Part shown: piece after piece, positions 44,101 to 55,917 of the stretch
Layout: the number at the start of each line of letters is the position of its first letter
How positions within the stretch are numbered: the stretch's first letter is position 1
Source of the DNA: Mesostigma viride
Taxonomy: Eukaryota; Streptophyta; Mesostigmatophyceae; Mesostigmatales; Mesostigmataceae
Direction of reading: 5' to 3'
Assembly (NCBI GenBank): GCA_009746045.1
Contig: RPFO01000138.1
Span: 280,001-344,000 of the forward strand
Length of the DNA stretch: 64,000 nucleotides
Position numbers and translations under genes: made by a program
Notes under the pieces: model-generated
What the model was told of the DNA's origin: nothing
Database searches by the model: none
The model's input: only the letters and a program-made list of their open reading frames with translations

Positions 44101-46900
44101 TGCATGGCAACCATGTGAACACTGATGGTAGCACTCACATGCCTAACAAGCATTTTCTTTGTTTCCCCTGGGTTAGAGTGTAAGGCCTATGCCAACCAAG
44201 GTAAACAACAAAACAACACATCCTAAACTGCCCTAACTGACATGGGCAACAAACATGGCCAATGGAGGACAAGGAACCAAGTAGGATCATCCAACAGGAT
44301 CATGGTATTATGGCAGCTTGCATGCAGTAAATTACATCAAGCATGGTTGGCTCAGCACATTGAAGTATTGTCACATCATTAGAACAAGGGAAAGTCAGAA
44401 ATCAACGCATGGTGAACCGGCAGATGATGAGGCAGACACGACAATGCACTTGGTGCATGGCAACTATGTGAACACTGATGGTAGCATTCACATGCCTAAC
44501 AAGCATTTTCTCTGTTTCCCCTGGGTTAGAGTGTAAGGCCTATGCCAACCCAGCTAAACAACAAAACAACACATCCTAAACTGCGCTAACTGACATGGGC
44601 AACAAACATGGCCAATGGACACAACACCTTGAAATGGCCTTTTTTTTACATAAATTATGGCCCATGGCAAGTTTATTGTCCGATTGACCTAGGATTGGAT
44701 CCCACCACTCCCCGGGATGTGTCTGGCTAGTGGTGGAGTAGTTGAGTCAAAATGTTAAGTTTACATGGTACTCCCTGCTTAAGTTAACTCCAGATCCAAG
44801 GCCAAAACTGGCCACCTAAACCACTTGCACTTGCATAGAAACAATAGTTGATCTCAGATTATGCTGTAACTTTGCAGTGGTGATGAATAATAGTTGTTCT
44901 GACCTTGTACAAAGTTCTACGCCATTTGGAGCCCTAGTTGGTGACAAATGCTAGCAAAATTTTGCTAGCATTTGTCATTAATGGCCATTTAAAATCAATA
45001 TTTAACCCAAATAATGTCAGAATGCCACCAAAACTTATTGCCATCATGCCAGCACCTGAAGCAAGGTCTCAACAAGTCATGAGCAGAAATTCAGATCATG
45101 CAGAGCCCAAAATGGTGACATTTGCCAGCAATTGTCACCATTTTTTGCTTTTTTACCCACAATTTTAACAACATTACCCACCAAAACATTCTCCAAGCTG
45201 GGGCGCATCATTTAAATCTTTGCAGGCAACTCAAGAATGACTAGTACAAACAGTGTGCAAAACCTTGGTGCATGTGAATGCCTGAGTGGTGACCATTGCT
45301 AGCAGAATCCATCATGTAAGGTAGGCATTGCCAGTATGCCACAAAGCTGTGATGTGCAGTGCATGTCCATATGTATACCCCATGACACCGTGCCTCTAAA
45401 CTACTTGGCACATTGCAAAATGGGAAGGAAAGGTGAATAATACATGCCACATCACTAACACAGCCATTTGAATGCTACCAACACGCACCATGCATGATAT
45501 ACACTGCGTGTACAGTAATACATGTCGAGAATATGCCGAGCGAGCATATCAAGGTGCAGTGACCCCAACGCTGGCACATGTCACCTGGCATCCACGTATG
45601 CTCACATGATATGGCATTGGCATATCCCATGTCTCCATCTCTTGCACTTTGTGCGCACCAAGCCACCCATGCAGTCGCCCACCCATGCAGCCACCTGGCC
45701 ACCCACCCACACAACTGCTCACACACTCGCGCGCCCGTGCACCCAGACAGCCACCTGTCCTCCCACCCAGTGACCCACCCACCAAGCCAGCCGCGCACGT
45801 GCTTACCCAACTTATACAACCATGCGTGCACCTAGGCACCCAACCACCTACCAACCCACTTGGACATCCACCCACCCACCAAGGCACCTGCGCAACCCAC
45901 ACACCAACTAGGTAATAAGCAGGCATTCCCCCATCCAATGAGCCAACCACCCAACCACCCAACCACCTAAACACCCAGCCAGCTGGCCCCATATGCACCC
46001 GTCCGGCCACCCACAGTTGACCCACCCACGCACCTACCCACTCAACCATTCACTGCCCCCACACCCTTATACCCACTGACCCACCCACTGCCACACATGC
46101 ATTTTCTCAGCCAGCACCCCGGCACCTACCTCACCCCAAACCTGCACAGCCCTTCACCCGTGATAGGTGAGTCGGTCCCAACCATAAACCCATCCACGCA
46201 TCCATATCTGTGCGCCCACCCGTCCATCTACCCGTCCCTTCGCCCACCCACCCACATCTAGTCATCTACACATCCACCAGCCACCAGCCACCAATGGCCC
46301 ACCCACCAACCCACACACACACATACATCCCTAACCAACCAACCACCAACACACCACCCTCAAAAACGTGCAGTTGTTTCACTCATGCATCCAACAACCC
46401 ACCCACTTCAAAGTCCCCAAAGCCTATCATCACCCAGCCACCTGGGCATCTGCCAATAACCGACCGCCCTTGCACTCATCCACCCACCATGACCAGCCAG
46501 CCAGCCACCCACCCTCTCCAACTGCCTGTGCTCCCACCTACGCAGCCAGCCATTTACCAAAGCATCCACCTATCAGCCACCCACCTGCCATTGAACCCAC
46601 CCACGCCTAGGCATCCCTTGAAGCATCTATAGCCCAAGCCTCCCACCCAAGGCTCTCTGGGCAATCAAACAACCAAACAACCAATCACCCAGCTATACAA
46701 CCACCTAACCACCTAACCACTCAACAACACAATCACCGAACCACCTAACTACCCAACACCCAAACCAGCCAGGCATGTGCCCGCCTCGCATGCCCTCACC
46801 ATTGCAACACCCCATACACGCCCCGCTCACCTAGCCAGCCACACACCCAGCCAGTCTCCTGCTCAACTCACGCATGAAGGCAATATCAGCCATGCATGGC
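41190..46900. repeat. Satellite-like CCAC-rich block with two 4-kb sub-repeats
   Basis: Long stretches of degenerate CCAC/CACC sequence (41760-42560 and 45660-46780) and a CCCT tract (42562-42706). The part from 40848 resembles the part from about 44880, and 41270-41700 resembles 45240-45600, at an offset of 3.9-4.0 kb, so the block is an older tandem duplication. Open frames rich in Pro/Thr/His or Gly/Trp are by-products. The less repetitive part (42720-44000) has short frames of ordinary composition, such as a minus-strand 85-codon frame at 43726-43983, but no recognised domain. Confidence 0.7.
44048..44620. repeat. Two 218-bp direct repeats, 353 bp apart
   Basis: The block beginning ATCAACGCATGGTGAACCGG (44048) recurs at 44401 with about 95% identity, through GGTTAGAGTGTAAGGCCTAT and ACATGGGCAACAAACATGGC. 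Both carry the same short open frame ending in CFPWVRV. Repeated at about 59887-60460. Confidence 0.85.
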
Positions 46901-47159
46901 CTCACCTTGCATCACTTGCATTGCCTGGTTAATTTGCATGAGACAGTTTCCATCTCATTGTCAGCAACTGAAAAGGCTCTTTCTTCACAGTAATGAATAA
47001 GCTACAACGTTGGAAACGTTCTCCCATCCCTCTTTAAAACAGTCTTTAAATCAGAAAGACAAGGGCAAATCTCTGGACAAGGTGGCAATAACCACTGCAC
47101 CATGCTCTTGAGAAAGTCTTAACAACCCAGCTTTCTACCCTTTTAGAAGCTGCCTTGCG

Positions 47160-47690
47160 TTAGCAACGATTCTGGGCCCTCTGGCTCGCTCACCTGGCTT
47201 AATCTGCGCTTCTTTATGGCTGCCGGGATATGCGAAGCTTGGGCCGAGGGTGTCGTGGCGAGGTCGTCTGCCCGACTCATCACTTCTCGAAACCGCACTG
47301 CCGACTAATAAAAACGATGCCCCCCTTTGCCTTTTGTATCTGGCGTCAAAAGAACAATGAACTCGCTTGGAAACACTGTCGCAAAGAGCTTCCTACAGGC
47401 ATTATAAGCAATTTTCGCAGCTTTTACCGCACTTACTGCACATCCGGAAGACCATTAGCGGCCTTCGCGCGGAATCTTGGGCACGCCATATCTTCTGCTG
47501 GCTCATTGCCGCAGGCTGGCAGTATAGGAAGGTCGGGCATAGCCTAAAGAGCTGATTATCTGACGACAAAGATATGCATTGCATGAAGCAAGAAACAGAC
47601 GGATTTCGCACCCCCATATTTATTCACGTCAATGCCGGACAATTAAAAGCGAAACTCAAAAAACGAAAACACTAACGTTTTCGGGAATAT
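47160..47690. other. Unique interior CACTA sequence near the right end
   Basis: Two overlapping plus-strand frames (47230-47547 and 47367-47555) have ordinary composition, and one contains WARHIFCWLIAAGWQYRKVG. I do not recognise either. The sequence is repeated without visible change at 62993-63523. Confidence 0.3.
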
Positions 47691-48041
47691 TATAACGAAC
47701 AAGCTGAGCTGCCAGCTATGTCGCGGTTTACGATCCAGTTAACGATAACGGCTCCGTAACCACCCCAGTGCCTAATATTGGGGCAGCTATGGCGCCGTAA
47801 CCACTACCTGACCCGTCCCGTATACCCCAACGTAACCTGAACCGAAGCCGTTCACGCCCCCGTAAACATAACCGGCCCAGTTACTGGGCCGTACCGAATC
47901 TCGGGGCCAATATTCCGAATGGTACCGTAACCGGTCCGGTAACCCAAACCGCCAACGAATACGGACCCGTAACCTGGCCCGTCGAAGTTACCGGGCAGGT
48001 TACGGGGGCGTCGAAGTTACCGGACAGGTTACGGGGGCTTC
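47690..48041. repeat. Right subterminal GTAACC array of the CACTA element
   Basis: About 20 GTAAC/GTTAC motifs, mostly CCGTAACC on the plus strand until about 47975 and GAAGTTACCGG/GGTTACGGGGGC near the terminus. Copied at 63523-63874. Confidence 0.85.
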
Positions 48042-48057
48042 AAATTAACTCCTAGTG

Positions 48058-49085
48058 CGAGCTTCCCCTCCTCTCCTCCACCACCACCGCCACCTCCAAG
48101 CTCCTCGCCTCCACCTCCACCACAACCGACGCCCTCACCGCCCAGCTCCTCGCCATCGACAAATTAACGCCTGCAGGACAATGCCATAGCCATCGAATGC
48201 TTGCAGAACCGCCCGGCATCATGCCCAGGCGGTGAAGGACATCGCCGCTCGGCCAGCCCCTGCTGGCCCTGCCGGCGATGCTCCTCCCATCCCGACCTGG
48301 GCGGACATGCTTAAGCAGCACGCCACCTCCACCACCTCCGCCGTCGCCGCCCAGCTTAAGCAGCAGACGCTGGACCTCCGCGCCGGAGGCCGAGCTCACC
48401 AAGCGCAGCCTTAACGTCATAGTCAAGCACTTCGACCAGCTGCAGGACGAGACCTCCGAGACCCTTGCCCTGGCGTTTGAGAACAAAATCCTTGTCCCCA
48501 TGGCTATCACTGGTAAGGGCAAGCCGCGGGGGGTGACCGGCCGCCTTCGGGGGGTAAGGCCGGCCCCTCCCCCTTGCTCCTCACCTTTGACACCATGGCG
48601 GATAAGATGGAGTTCCTCAAGTGTCGCAAGCGGCTTGGGGGACCGCCTACACGCTGGACGACGACTTGACCTTGACGCGGCAACAACGGCGACGGGAGCT
48701 ATGGCCGACCTACCTCCAGCTTCGGCAGACGGCGGGGCAGAAGCCGGTCTACTGGAAGGGGGCGGACATCTACGTCGCCCACAAGCCCTGGCAGGCGACC
48801 CCTGCCGCCCCAGCCACCCCAGCCACCCCAGCCTAGGGAATATATAGCAGTAGTGTAGATTAGAAAGCTTAGTGACGTGGCCATGTATGCCTACGTGATG
48901 GGCCCACACCCGCCCTTGCAATAGCCTTAGCAATTTCGCGTCATGCTTTGCCCATGCAGGGAGTTACTCTCTGCTGAGAGGCCATGTATACCCCAGCTAT
49001 AGCCTAGCCACATGTACCTTCCGCCCCATATGTCATGCAGGCCTTCTAGCCTCTCCTCAAGCCGCCTTGTGTGCCTGTGCTTGTT
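48058..49085 (+). mobile_element. ORF1-type LINE copy, 3' part, right of the CACTA element
   Basis: Continues the copy cut at 35169. Frames carry PTWADMLKQHATSTTS (about 48292), LNVIVKHFDQLQDETSETLA then LAFENKILVPMAITGKGKP (about 48410-48525), MADKMEFLKCRKRL (about 48595), and GTAYTLDDDLTLTRQQRRRE then LWPTYLQLRQTAGQ (about 48640-48740), ending in WKGADIYVAHKPWQ and a TAG at 48834. This order resembles LINE ORF1 proteins. Several frame changes break it. The 3' UTR (48840-49060) matches the inverse of 32440-32700, but the CCCAACGGAG/TTAA end is missing because the sequence switches near 49085 into a copy of the satellite block. Confidence 0.75.
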
Positions 49086-49089
49086 AATC

Positions 49090-52000
49090 TTATGTCATTT
49101 AAGGAGCGCCAAACATTATGACATTGTCCAGGCTTTGTAAAGATTTTTGTATTTTAACGAATGACTACAGCACAAACAGTAGGCGAAACCTTGGTGCATG
49201 TGAAGCCCTGGGAGTGTGCGACGTTCCTAACAGAATGCAAGATGTCAAGGTAAGACATTGCAAGCGCCAACAAATGTGATTCGAATGTGCAGTGCAACAT
49301 GCATGTGAGCTACATGGGTCCGGATCTCCGATTTCTGGCCTGCGCTGGTGTTGTCTCCCTTGATATATACCCCATGACACCATATTCTAACTACTTAAGA
49401 CCTGTGGGCACATTGCCAAAATGGGAAAGAAAGACTGAACAATACATGCAACATCACTCCTAAAACACAAGCCATGTGATTTGCTAACCAACACGCTTAC
49501 CATTACATTCCTGATGTGAAATTATTGGCACCACACACGCCAAGCAAACTCCAAAGTATAGTATAACTGCGACAGGCTGGCACAATGTCAACCTTGGTCC
49601 ACGTTTTGCTCACCCCAAGGCATTGGGCATATCCCCATGTCTATATCCGTTGCCCTTTGTGCGTACCGAGTCACCCATGCAGACCCACCCCGATGCTCCA
49701 CCTGGCGCCACCCAACATAGTGCTCATACACTTGCGACATGAGTACCCAGCCACCCACTGGTCCCACCCACCCGGTGTACCCAGCGCAGCCAGCACGCAC
49801 CTACTAACCAACCTATCTAACCACTCGGTGCACCAAGGCACCCAGCCACATACCCCCCACTGGGACATCCACCCACCAGCTAGCACATATGCAATCGTAC
49901 CCACCTTAGACCAATAAGGAGGCATTCACCCATCCTTTTTATCAGGGCACCCATTACTAAAACCCACGCGCCATGACCACCAACCCAGCCAGGCTGGCCC
50001 CATGTGTGCACCAGGCCCGCCCAACCCCTGACCCACCACGCCCCTTCCCAGCTCGACCAGCTCTTTCCCCCATTACTTATACCCACCGACTGCACCGCAC
50101 TCACCGTCACCACTCCACACTTCCAGCCAGTCGACACACCCTCTCCCCCTACATGCACAGCCTCCCACCCGCGCATAGGTGAGTCAAGATCCCAAACTGA
50201 CAAAACCACCCACCCACCCATAATCCGTGCACCACACCCATCTACCTTCCCATCGTCTACCCCACCCACATCTAACACAGCTACACATTCCCACCCGCCA
50301 CAAAACCAACGGTGCAAACCTCCAAGCCCATGCACAGTTTCACTCAGGCATCCACACAATGACCACCTAGGAGTTCCCAAACCCCGTCGATTCCCCCACC
50401 ACCCTGGCGATTTCACTATATAAGCAACCACCGTTGCACCATCCACCCACCCATACTCACCCACCCACCGCACCTCCCTCTCCTCGTCCCCCTCCCTCAC
50501 CTCTCCTCCCTCCCTTCTCCTCCCTCCCTCCCTCCCTGCCTCCTCCTCCCTCCCTCTCTCCTCCCTCCCTCCCTCCCCTCCCTCCCTCCCTCCCTCCCCT
50601 CCCTCCCCTCCCTCCTCCCTCCGGCCCACCCACCCACCCACCCTCTCAACTGCCATGTGGACTGCCTCACCAGCGACTCGCCAGCTACGTTCTGATGTGT
50701 GGACCATATTGCTGGATGCCCATGGATTATTACGCGCGCCATCAACCAGGCAACACCAGTTCGACACTTGAGCTCCTTGTTATCCTTCTCATCGGATCGT
50801 AGCCCACCCTGACAGTTTACAGCTCACAAGGCACCTAACATGCTGAGGGAACGCATCCGCGCAGGGACGTTCAGTTAACCGGATGTTGCAATGTTGGTGG
50901 CGGAGGTCAATCGACCGCACCGTACATAAAAGGGCGAATTATTGAATGGTTCATACCCAAAACAGGAAAAATTGTGCACAACTAACCTTCTGCCATCAAA
51001 CATGATGGACGGAGTTGGAGACCAACTGGCAGCACGCATTCGCAAGGGCCAGGCTGTGTTAATTCACGCAGGATCCACCGCTGGACCTGAGCCCGATGCC
51101 CGAGTCACAGGTTCTTCCTACACAAACTCTCGCACAAGCGTTGTATGTCGCGCCTTGGCTGCCAACTGCGGAAAGGAGCCAGTGCGCTGTTTCAGCAGGA
51201 ACTCGGCAATGCAATGCCCACGGTGGGCCGGGCACGATTTGCAGCGCCTAACATGCCTTGCCCCGCATGTGGCCTCCCACGTGTGCATGCCACCGCAGTT
51301 GACGTGGCTCGCTCGCAGCTCCCACTACCGCTGGCTGTCGTTGCCTCGTGTTCCTCCACCCGTTGCTTCTTGCATTTAGTTGTTCCTCCGCGCTTCTCCG
51401 AGCCTACTCTTTCCCTCTCTTCCTCTCTCTTTTCTGCTCGTTCATGCCTTGCTCCAGATTAATAGATTGTGGCTGCTTAGGCGGTTCCAATCTGCATACA
51501 GAATTGACGATTCGACGCAAAGGAAGCCAACCAAGCAGCACAGTCTACAACAAATGTAGCCGGGAGGGTCGTGCAGAGGGCAGCAACATAAACTGCCTTA
51601 GTCTATGTCTCTACATAACAGCATATTAGGAGACAACTGCTGGCATGGCAGGCCTGCGATCACAGCAATGAATTGCCGCCAACTAAAATAAAGAGAGTGA
51701 CCTCACCGCTACTCTTCCCTGAAGCCGACTGGCTCCACCGTCCATTGTGGCGTTGTTTTACCAACATTAAGCTGCTTCCACAGCGTTTGCGATTTGTTGA
51801 CTGCCATTTTCTCAATTTCCTGTAGCATATACTTTGCCCCCGACGCGCAGCTTCCATGGGTTGCCATGTACATCTAACTTTGTTGATGGGCTGCAGAGAC
51901 AGTCAAGCGGTTTCTTTGCATTCCCTCACCTGTATTCAACGGCAACGCCAAACGGCAGAAATGCCAACGAATGCGGGGGGGGAACAGGCATAAATCAACG

Positions 52001-54562
52001 CATGTGACCAGATGCTGCAGGACACGACAATGCAACTGGGTGCATGGCAACCATGTGAACCACTGATGGTATCACTTCACATGCCTACAAGCATTTTCTC
52101 TGTTTCCCCGGGGTTAGAGTGTAAGGCCTATGCCCAAACCACACTAACACAACAAACAAAACATCCTAAACTGCGAACAACTGACATGGGCAACCAAAAC
52201 ATGGCCAATGGAGACAAGGACCAATAGGATCATCGCAACAGGAACATGTATTATGGCAGCTTTGCAGCAGTTAATTACGATTCCAAGCATGGGTGGCTCG
52301 AGCACATTGAATATCTGTCACATCATTAGAACAAGGGAAAGTCGAGAATCAACGCATTGGTGAACCGGCAGATGATGAGCAGGCAGACACTGGACAATGC
52401 ACTTGGTGCATGGCAACTATGTGGAACCACTGATGTAGCATTTCACATGACCCTAAACAAGCATTTTCTCTTGTTTCCCCTGGTAGAGTGTAGGCCTATG
52501 CCCAACCCAGCAAACAACAAAACAAGACATTCCTAAATGCGGCTTAACTGGACATGGGCAACAAACATGCGCCAATGGACACAACACCTTGAAATGCCTT
52601 TTTTTTTACATTAAATTATGGCCCATTGGCAGTCTGATTGGTCCGATTGACTAGGATGGATCCCACCATCCCCGGATGTGTCTTGAGCTATGTGTGCGCA
52701 GTAGTTGAGTCAAAAGGTTAAGTTTACATGGTGACTCCCTGCTTTAATTAACTCAGATCCGAAGGCAAACTGGCCACCTAAACCATCTTGCACTTGCATT
52801 AGAAACATAGTTGATCTCAGATTATGCTGTAACTTTGCGAGTGGTGATGAATAATAGTTGTTCTGACCTTGTACAAAGTTCTACGCCATTTGGAGGCCCT
52901 AGTTGTGAGAAAATGCTAGCAAAATTTTGCTAGCATTGTCATTAATGGCCAGTTTAAAATCAAGTATTAACCCAACTCAATGTCAGATCGCCACAAAAAC
53001 TTATTGCCATCATGCCAGCACCTGAAGCAAGGTTCAACAATCATGACAAGACAATATCAGATCATGCCAGAGCCCAAAATGGTGGACATTTGCCGAGACA
53101 ATTGCTCACCCTATTTTTTGCTTTTACCCACAATTTAACAAACATACACACAAAACATTCTCCAAAGCTGGGGCGATTCATTTAAAATCTTGCAGGGCAA
53201 CTCAAGAGATGACCTAGGTACAAACAGTATGTGCAACACTCATTGTGCATGTGAATGCTGAGTGTGCATTCTAGCAGAATCCATTATGTAAGGTAGGCTT
53301 GCCAGTATGCACAAAGCTGTGATGTGCAGTGCAGTCCATACGTATACCCCATGACACCCGTGCCTCTAAAACTACTTGGACATTGCAAAATGGGAAGGAG
53401 TGCAATAATACATGCAACATCATAACAGCAGCCATTTTGAAATGCTACCAAAACGCCAACCATGCGATGATATACACTGCGTGTACAGTATACATTGTCG
53501 CGATATGCGAGGGGCATATTCAAGTGCAGTGACCCCAACGCATGGCCATGTCACCTGGCATCCACGTATGCTCACATGACTATGGCATCTGGCTATATCA
53601 TGTCTCCATTCTCTTGCACTTTGTGCGGCAACCAAGCCACAATGCATTCGCCACCCATGCCAGCCACCTGCCACCACCCACACACTGCTCACACGACTCG
53701 CCGCCCGTGCACCCAGACCAGCCAACTGTCTCCCACACAGTGGACCCACCCACCAGCCAGCCGCAGGCACGTGCTCTACCCAACTTATACAACCATGCGT
53801 CCACCTTAGGCACCAACAGGCCGTACCAACCCACTTGATCACACCACCCACCAAGGCACCTGCGCAACCTCAGCACACCAACTAAGGTATAACAGCAGGC
53901 ATTCCCCATCCAATGCAGGCCAACCACCCAAACCACCCAACCACCTAAAACACCAGCCAGCTGGCCCACATATTGCACCCGTGCCGGCCACCCACAGTTG
54001 ACCCACCCACGCACCTAGCCACTCAACCATTCACTGCCCCACCCTATACACTGACCACCCACAACATAGCATTTTCTCAGCCAAGCACCCCGGCACCTAC
54101 TCCCAAACCTGCACAGCCTTCACCGGATAGGTGAGTCGGTCCCAACCATTAACCTCCCGCATCCATATTTGTTGGCCCACCCGTCATCTAACCCGTCCCT
54201 CTCGCCCACCCACCCACATCTAGTCATCTACACATCACCAGCCACCACCACAATGTGCCGACCCACCAACCCCACAACACACACAGTAATCCCTAACCCA
54301 ACCCACCAACACACACCACCCTCAAAACGTTGCAGTTGATTATCACTCATCTGCGATCAAACAACCCAACCCCACTTCCAAAGTCCCCAAAGCCTATCAT
54401 CACCCAGCCACCTGGGCATCTGCCATAAGCGACCGCCCTTGCGACTCACTCCCACCCACATGACAGCAGACCAGGCCACCCACCCTCTCAAACTGCCTGT
54501 GCTTCCCACCTAGCGCAGCCAGGCACAATCTTACCAAAGCATCCACCTGATCAGCCACCCAC
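49090..54562. repeat. Indel-rich copy of 41.2-46.6 kb
   Basis: Collinear with about 41205-46577 throughout, but with single-base insertions and deletions every 10-20 bases, few substitutions, and damaged homopolymers and tandem tracts. The copy then jumps from the equivalent of 46577 (CAGCCACCCACCTG) directly into the equivalent of 38680 (TAGTACWCTGGGGGCCTCGA). All frames are broken. The indel-dominated difference looks like raw long-read error rather than evolutionary decay. Confidence 0.8.
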
Positions 54563-55316
54563 CTGTAGTACACTGGGGGCCTCGAGTTCGAGCAGTCCCT
54601 ATTCGGAAATCCCGGATCATATGTACTCCACACTATGTACTCTTGGAGTACATAGTGTGCCACCCTATACTCTTGGAGTACATAGTGTGGATTACATAGG
54701 TAGTCACTCCTTCCTATGTAATACGGGCGTGTCTCACCGCGTCGGCAGTCCCCTAACTCGGAAATCCCGGATCATATGTACTCCACACTATGTACTCTTG
54801 GAGTACATAGTGTGCCACCCTATACTCTTGGAGTACATAGTGTGGAGTACATAGTCACTCCTTCCTATGTATAAACGGGCGTGTCTCACCGCGTCGGCAG
54901 TCCCTATTCGGAAATCCCGGATCATATGTACTCCACACTATGTACTCTTGGAGTACATAGTGTGCCACCCTATGTACTCTTGGAGTACATAGTGTGGAGT
55001 ACATAGTCACTCCTTCCTATGTAATACGGGCGTGTCTCACCGCGTCGGCAGTCCCCTATCGGAAATCCCGGATCATATGTACTCCACACTATGTACTCTT
55101 GGAGTACATAGTGTGCCACCCTATGTACTCTTGGAGTACATAGGTGGAGTACATAGTCACTCCTTCCTATGTAATACCGGTGTAATCATGTAATCATGCG
55201 TAATCATGCGTAATCATGCGTAATCATGCGTAATCATCAGCGTAATCATCAGAGTAATCATCAGAGTAATCATCAGAGTAATCATCGTCCAGACAAGCTG
55301 CACTGCCCCTAAGACC

Positions 55317-55917
55317 CTAACTTACACAAGATGGCGATGGTCGTCGCCGGCAGCTCGACAAGTTCAGGGCAGCACGAAATAAGACAGGCAAGCCGACGCT
55401 GGCGCTCATCCCAATGAGGCCATTCATCCGAAGCAGCCTCCATAACCTGGCCGCTCTTAGGTGGCGAATCGGGGCGTCGTTGTCGTTGCGGAGCTTCAGC
55501 ACGCTTGTCACAGCGGCGTCATTGTAGGCGAAAGGTATCGATGTCTGCCAGGCTCAAACGCTGGCCTGGCATGTAGAATGAGGAAGAAATGGCGTCCGGC
55601 AAGGAGGTTTCAGCAGCTATCGGAGTTGCTTCCGAAGTTGCTTCCGAAGTCTTGGATCGCTTGTTAGCGGCGTTCTTGGCGACGACAATGTCGTGGGCGA
55701 TTTTGTTTGCAGCAATCTGGGCATCAATAGAATCGGCGGCAAGAGCTGAAGACGATGCGGGACCTCCATAGCTACGTTTAATAGCACCTAGACGAGGGCA
55801 GGGGGCGCAGGCACACTGATCACGTGCGTGGTGCCGCCATAATGTGCAGAAAAATAGCGAGATCTGCTGGGCAGGCCGCTGGCGATAACTTGCGAAATCC
55901 TGGGCGATGGCTGCCAA
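55317..55917 (-). pseudogene. Second copy of the unknown 150-200-residue protein, frame disrupted
   Basis: Duplicate of 39431-40043. Here the frame is open from an ATG at 55917 (MAAIAQDFASYRQRPAQQIS) through the Ala/Ser-rich middle to near 55530. There, loss of bases relative to the first copy shifts the frame and ends it early. Family unknown. Confidence 0.4.

Larger units (their letters stand above)
35170..48057. mobile_element. CACTA-type (EnSpm-like) DNA transposon, 12.9 kb
   Basis: The left end CACTAGGAGTTAATTT (35170-35185) and the right end AAATTAACTCCTAGTG (48042-48057) are perfect 16-bp inverted repeats starting with the diagnostic CACTA. Both ends have subterminal arrays of GTAACC/GGTTAC motifs (about 500 bp left, 350 bp right), as expected for transposase-binding arrays in CACTA elements. 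The flanks are CG on both sides. Removing the element plus one CG restores CTGGCTGCCGAGCT, matching CTGGCTGCTGAGCT in the minus-strand LINE copy near 33650. CACTA elements usually make 3-bp duplications, so 2 bp is slightly unusual. The interior is mostly satellite DNA plus LINE fragments, and no transposase was recognised, so it is probably non-autonomous or too decayed to identify. Confidence 0.85.

Noticed and set aside
41680-46640. Many Pro/Thr/His-rich and Gly/Trp-rich frames of 60-166 codons
   Set aside because: They are translations of degenerate CCAC repeats, and they recur in each copy only because the DNA is duplicated.
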